Source of the DNA: Helochares maculicollis | Taxonomy: Eukaryota; Arthropoda; Insecta; Coleoptera; Hydrophilidae | Assembly: GCA_033557835.1 (NCBI GenBank) | Contig: JAWQRO010000006.1 | Span: 1-64,000, forward strand | Length of the DNA stretch: 64,000 nt | Direction of reading: 5' to 3' | Shown here: piece by piece, positions 60,412-64,000 of the stretch | Layout of the letters: each line of letters starts with the position of its first letter | How positions within the stretch are numbered: the stretch's first letter is position 1 | Translations under genes and position numbers: made by a program | The notes under the pieces: model-generated | Told to the model about the DNA's origin: nothing | Databases searched by the model: none | The model's input: the letters and a program-made list of their open reading frames with translations, nothing else

Positions 60412-60989
60412 GTAAGTTTCCTTTAGTCAGGTCATGGGAGTTATCAGCCCAAAAACCATTGAGATAACGTAAAGACAGTTTATAAGAAGGGGTAAAAATA
60501 TCGGTGTATCGGTGGAAAATCTATGCGAAAGTCGTCTAGGACAAAAAATCGGTTTTGTATCGTTTTGTAAAAATCTTCATTTGACGGGTCGTCACGATTT
60601 GAGGGCACTGCATTCATTTTAAACGTACGGCATAAGTGTGTGTGCTTAAACACGATAGACCATTTGAGCTGAAATAATAAAAAATTTGCCCTTTGTCTGT
60701 AACTAGCAAAATGGTAGCTCCGTAGCAACTTTTGGGTCATGTTAGACTACCTAAAACTTGCTAATCTCAACTGTTTTCTAGCTAAGTTAGTGGATAAAAT
60801 AGAGCCTTTGAACTATAATGTTGTCAATACCGTGAAAACTGTTAAAAATTAGTAAAACGTCGACTTTATTGCAGAACTAGGACGTAAGAATAAAATTGAA
60901 CCCAAACGTAAAACTTTACTTAAACATCGTATGCAACATCGCGGCTACGTTCATAGACTCGGCTGCTGTGTCAACATGAATTGCAACCT

Positions 60990-61822
60990 ATTCATAACGT
61001 ACGAAGTAAGAATATACCAAGAATCAACTAAGCTTCACTTACTCGATATTCGCTCTCTCTCATCCCTCGTAAAGTGGGAATGTAGCAACTATTAAACACC
61101 TGCAGAAAGAGACTATCGTTTCATAAAATATTTTGTACATCATATTGTATTTTTCTTGGCATTGCCAAAATACCAAAATAGTCAAAAAACAAAGACGTTT
61201 AAGCTTCGCTTACTCGGGATTCGCTCGCTTCGCTCGCTCATCCCTCGTAGCTTGACGATGCATTAAGGAATAAACACGCAGGAAAATATAACAACAAAAC
61301 AAATGAATGTCTTAAACGACAAAACATTTAAATTTTGAGGCTTTCAGCGAGTTCTGTAATTATCCCTAATTTAAGAAAGCGAAGCTTGTTTTTAGAGTCT
61401 AAATTTTTTTCTGCTTCGCCTACATGGAAACTTATTACTTCCTACCGAATACGTTAATCTGGCTATTACAGAAAACATATTATCATAGTTTCTGGAAGTA
61501 CAGTGCATTTCTGCTAGTTTAAAGAGTTTGAAATACCACAATAGCCTCAAAACAAAACCCATTAGCTTCGCTTACTCGAGATTCGCTCGCTTCGCTCGCT
61601 CATCCCTCGTAGCATGAAGGTGCGTTAAGGAATAAGCGCGCTTAAAAATATAACAATAAAACGTATTTATATAAATGCGTTGGATGACAACAGATTTTAA
61701 TTTTGAAACTTTAAGCGAGCTCTGTAATCTATTCTAATCTAAGAAAGCGAAGCTTGTTAAATTCTACATAATTTTCTGCTTCGCCTATATAGAAACATTA
61801 CGTATTACGCATTACATATATC

Positions 61823-61853
<31 letters not shown>

Positions 61854-62650
61854 AATGTTGTTATTACAGAAAACCTTCTGTCATAGTTTCTTGCATAATA
61901 ATGCGTTTCTGTTATCTGAGAAAGGCTGAAGTAAAAAAATAGCCTCAAAACAAAACGCTTTAGCTTCGCTTACTCGTGGCGTGGGGATGCCTTAAGAAAT
62001 TAATACTCTTAAAAATGTGTATAATTACAGAACTTTGTTACTTACATTCCTAAAACAACCACAAATTACATTTAGGTTTTACCCGAGGTAATTTTATTTC
62101 CTCATTCGCGAGGGACGAGCGTGCGAAGCGAGCGAATCCTGACAAAACTTATTAAAGTGTTCTTTCCACTACCCTACTGTGGTTACATTTTGCAATCCAT
62201 TATAAACTACATTAAATCATTAAATAGTTTAGGAAAAATGACTAGTAAACTCTATTTCTTTAATGAAAAACAGATCACATTTCCACAAAAATATTTTTTA
62301 GCTAAAATTTTACTTTTGTCACTATGCAAAGCTATACTATCGTAGATTTTTGCATAATAGTGCATTCCTGTTAGTTTAGGAAGCCTAAAATACCAAAATA
62401 ACAACGAAACAAAATGATTTAGCTTCGCTTACTCGAGATTCGCTCGCTTCGCTCGCTCATCCCTCGTAGCGTGGGTATGATTTAAGAGGTAACATCGCTG
62501 AAAATTGTGTTTAATTTCAGAACGTAAGTATTTTAATTTGTGCAACAACGACAAATTACATTTTTGAGGATTTAAGTGTGATCATTTTACTTCATGAGGG
62601 ATAAGCGAGTGAAGCAAGCGAATCCCGAACAAGTGACGTTCATGATGTTT
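60990..62650. repeat. ~360-460-bp array with TTCGCTCGC boxes in both orientations
   Basis: The forward box AGCTTCGCTTACTCGAGATT followed by CGCTCGCTTCGCTCGCTCAT lies near 61030 (diverged), 61201, 61564 and 62421. A copy at 61962 lacks about 31 internal bases between two CTCG repeats. Inverted boxes (GAGGGA.GAGCG.GCGAAGCGA) occur at 62109 and 62596. Linkers recur as well: CATAGTTTCT, ATAGCCTCAAAACAAAAC and AAGAAAGCGAAGCTTGTT. About five units. No coding potential. Confidence 0.88.
61823..61849. repeat. (AT)n microsatellite
   Basis: About 13 uninterrupted AT dinucleotides inside the array linker. Confidence 0.95.
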
Positions 62651-64000
62651 TTATACTTGTTTGTCTACATAATTAATCAGGTATTTTTTCGATGTTGTTC
62701 ATTATATCGTCGTGATTAAATGTTTTACTAGTTAGGTCGTTTGTCATATTATCAGTTTGTTCTTCTTGGGATCGCCATCAAATTTTTGATTTCTGTAGTC
62801 GCTACTGTGACTTTGTTAAAGTGTAGTTTTCACCAATTGCCACTTGCATATTGTTGGTTCCCTTGCCGAATTAAACACTCTTCGATCTTTGTTGATACAT
62901 ATGTCTTCCCAAAGATAGTTTGATTAAGGTCGCAAAAGAATTGAAAACTATACTGGAGCGTTAAAGACTTGCCTTGAGATTTGTAAACTAATCTAGAGGA
63001 TATACAACAAGCTTAAAGTGCATAAGACTTGCTTAAAGCTTAGAAAACTCGCCTGAAGAAAAAACAACTCCCCTGAATAGTAGATGACTCGCCTAGAGAG
63101 TATAAGACTAGGCTAAACAATTGTAGATTGAAGAATAGTGGAGCAGGGAGACATTTCGAATAGGGAAAAATGCCGAAAAGCGACAATTTTTTGATCATCT
63201 GACCAGCGAGTGCGATCATACGCTGCCCCTCAATCATAATCTAAAGGCGAGTGAAGTGCAGCTTAATGTGAGAATAAAGGGATCGTAGGTGGGGGAGGAT
63301 GGGGGGCAAGCGTCGGAGCCAAAGGGGCTAGGCGGAAAAGGGGACGACGAGGGAACGCAGATGAAAGGGTTCTCGATGGATATATAAGGTCTGGAAACTC
63401 GATATGCAGTAATAAATTAGAGAAATTATACAATGGCGAAAATGGATGCCTAAAAGACAATACATTTATCTTATGTGAGGTATATCCATCGACTATATAG
63501 AGAGCGCCTTTCTAAAAAATCCATATCACTCCCGTAATACCAGGACTTCCAAAACTGTTCCTCCATAGATGAGTTGGTTTTGATTTGGGAGCAGCGAGAC
63601 TTTTTCTGTCCGCGATGGAGACACTCGCGGCAATGCGGACTATCGGAGGTTGTTTATTGCGTGCGGGTGGTAATGAGAGGTAATGTAAGATTAATTAATG
63701 GATTTTTAGTACCGCTGCATCGAAATAGGAACGCGGGCACATACACATTAGTAAGGTATAATATGAAAAGCAAGGGGCCGCTCCGGGCGAAATATTCAAT
63801 ACCCTTTTGTTTTCGTATGTAAGATAATATAAAGGCTTTTTTACGATTTTGTCGGACTCTCTCTCGGACGCGGGAGGGCGTAGTGCTCGCCTGTATTGGT
63901 GAATGTATAATTATTATTTTAAAAGCCTTCCATCTAGTAACCCTTTTAAGTGAAATTTATGTTTGATATTTCATTAAAAAATTACACCATTTTCGTTTCA
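62651..64000. other. Gene-free intron sequence
   Basis: Unique. 62940-63110 has a weak repeat of the type AAACTCGCCTGAAG. The + strand is G-rich at 63290-63345, with four or more runs of at least four G. Nothing else is supported. Confidence 0.4.

Larger units (their letters stand above)
60412..64000 (+). other. ct: Second coding intron of cut, 5' part
   Basis: The intron opens with the consensus donor GTAAGT and continues past the window edge. No further cut exon is visible. It contains the tandem array at 60.99-62.65 kb and a unique block from 62.65 kb to the end with a G-rich patch at 63290-63345. Confidence 0.85.

Overview
This is animal nuclear DNA, AT-rich and almost entirely non-coding. 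It holds the 5' end of one gene on the + strand: the insect homeobox gene cut (ct; CUX/CDP family). Two coding exons are recognisable. The first (18204-18326) encodes the conserved N-terminus ending in DWLFKKERIYLLAQFWQQ. The second (60274-60411) continues in the same frame with RATLAEKEVTTLKEQL and ends in AAKDKE. Both have canonical splice sites in phase 0 and are separated by an intron of about 41.9 kb. The homeodomain and Cut repeats lie beyond the right edge. The exon sequences match, from memory, the start of Drosophila Cut, so the organism is an insect. A beetle is my best guess, but that is inference and not shown by the window.

Layout. 1-17.1 kb is upstream DNA: a T-rich stretch, a tRNA-like segment, about five copies of a ~550-bp tandem repeat (2.9-5.3 kb), a promoter-like patch with an unrecognised open frame ending at a splice donor (6.9-7.34 kb), a nearly perfect 21-bp hairpin (8.34 kb), and a nine-unit ~290-bp satellite-like array (10.3-12.7 kb). 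17.2-18.2 kb is a GC-richer probable promoter/leader of cut with a short uORF. 18.3-60.3 kb is the giant intron. It mixes unique, GC-richer blocks (24.4-27.3, 35-39.6, 42.9-43.5, 46.6-47.9, 55.3-55.9 and 58.4-60.2 kb), which are the natural candidates for cut enhancers, with many minisatellites of different unit length (13, 14, 16, 18/19, 20, 21, 24 and 27 bp). 60.4-64 kb is the start of the next intron, with another TTCGCTC-rich tandem array.

I found no complete transposon, no rRNA, no convincing functional tRNA and no second protein gene of known family. Most long open frames are chance frames or by-products of repeats. The points most worth a second look are a candidate recursive-splicing site at 41724, a duplicated intronic block sharing 45 identical bases (47.4 and 52.2 kb), the 8.34-kb hairpin, a dispersed ~40-bp motif present six times in both orientations, and the family of hairpin-bearing satellite arrays around and inside this developmental regulator.
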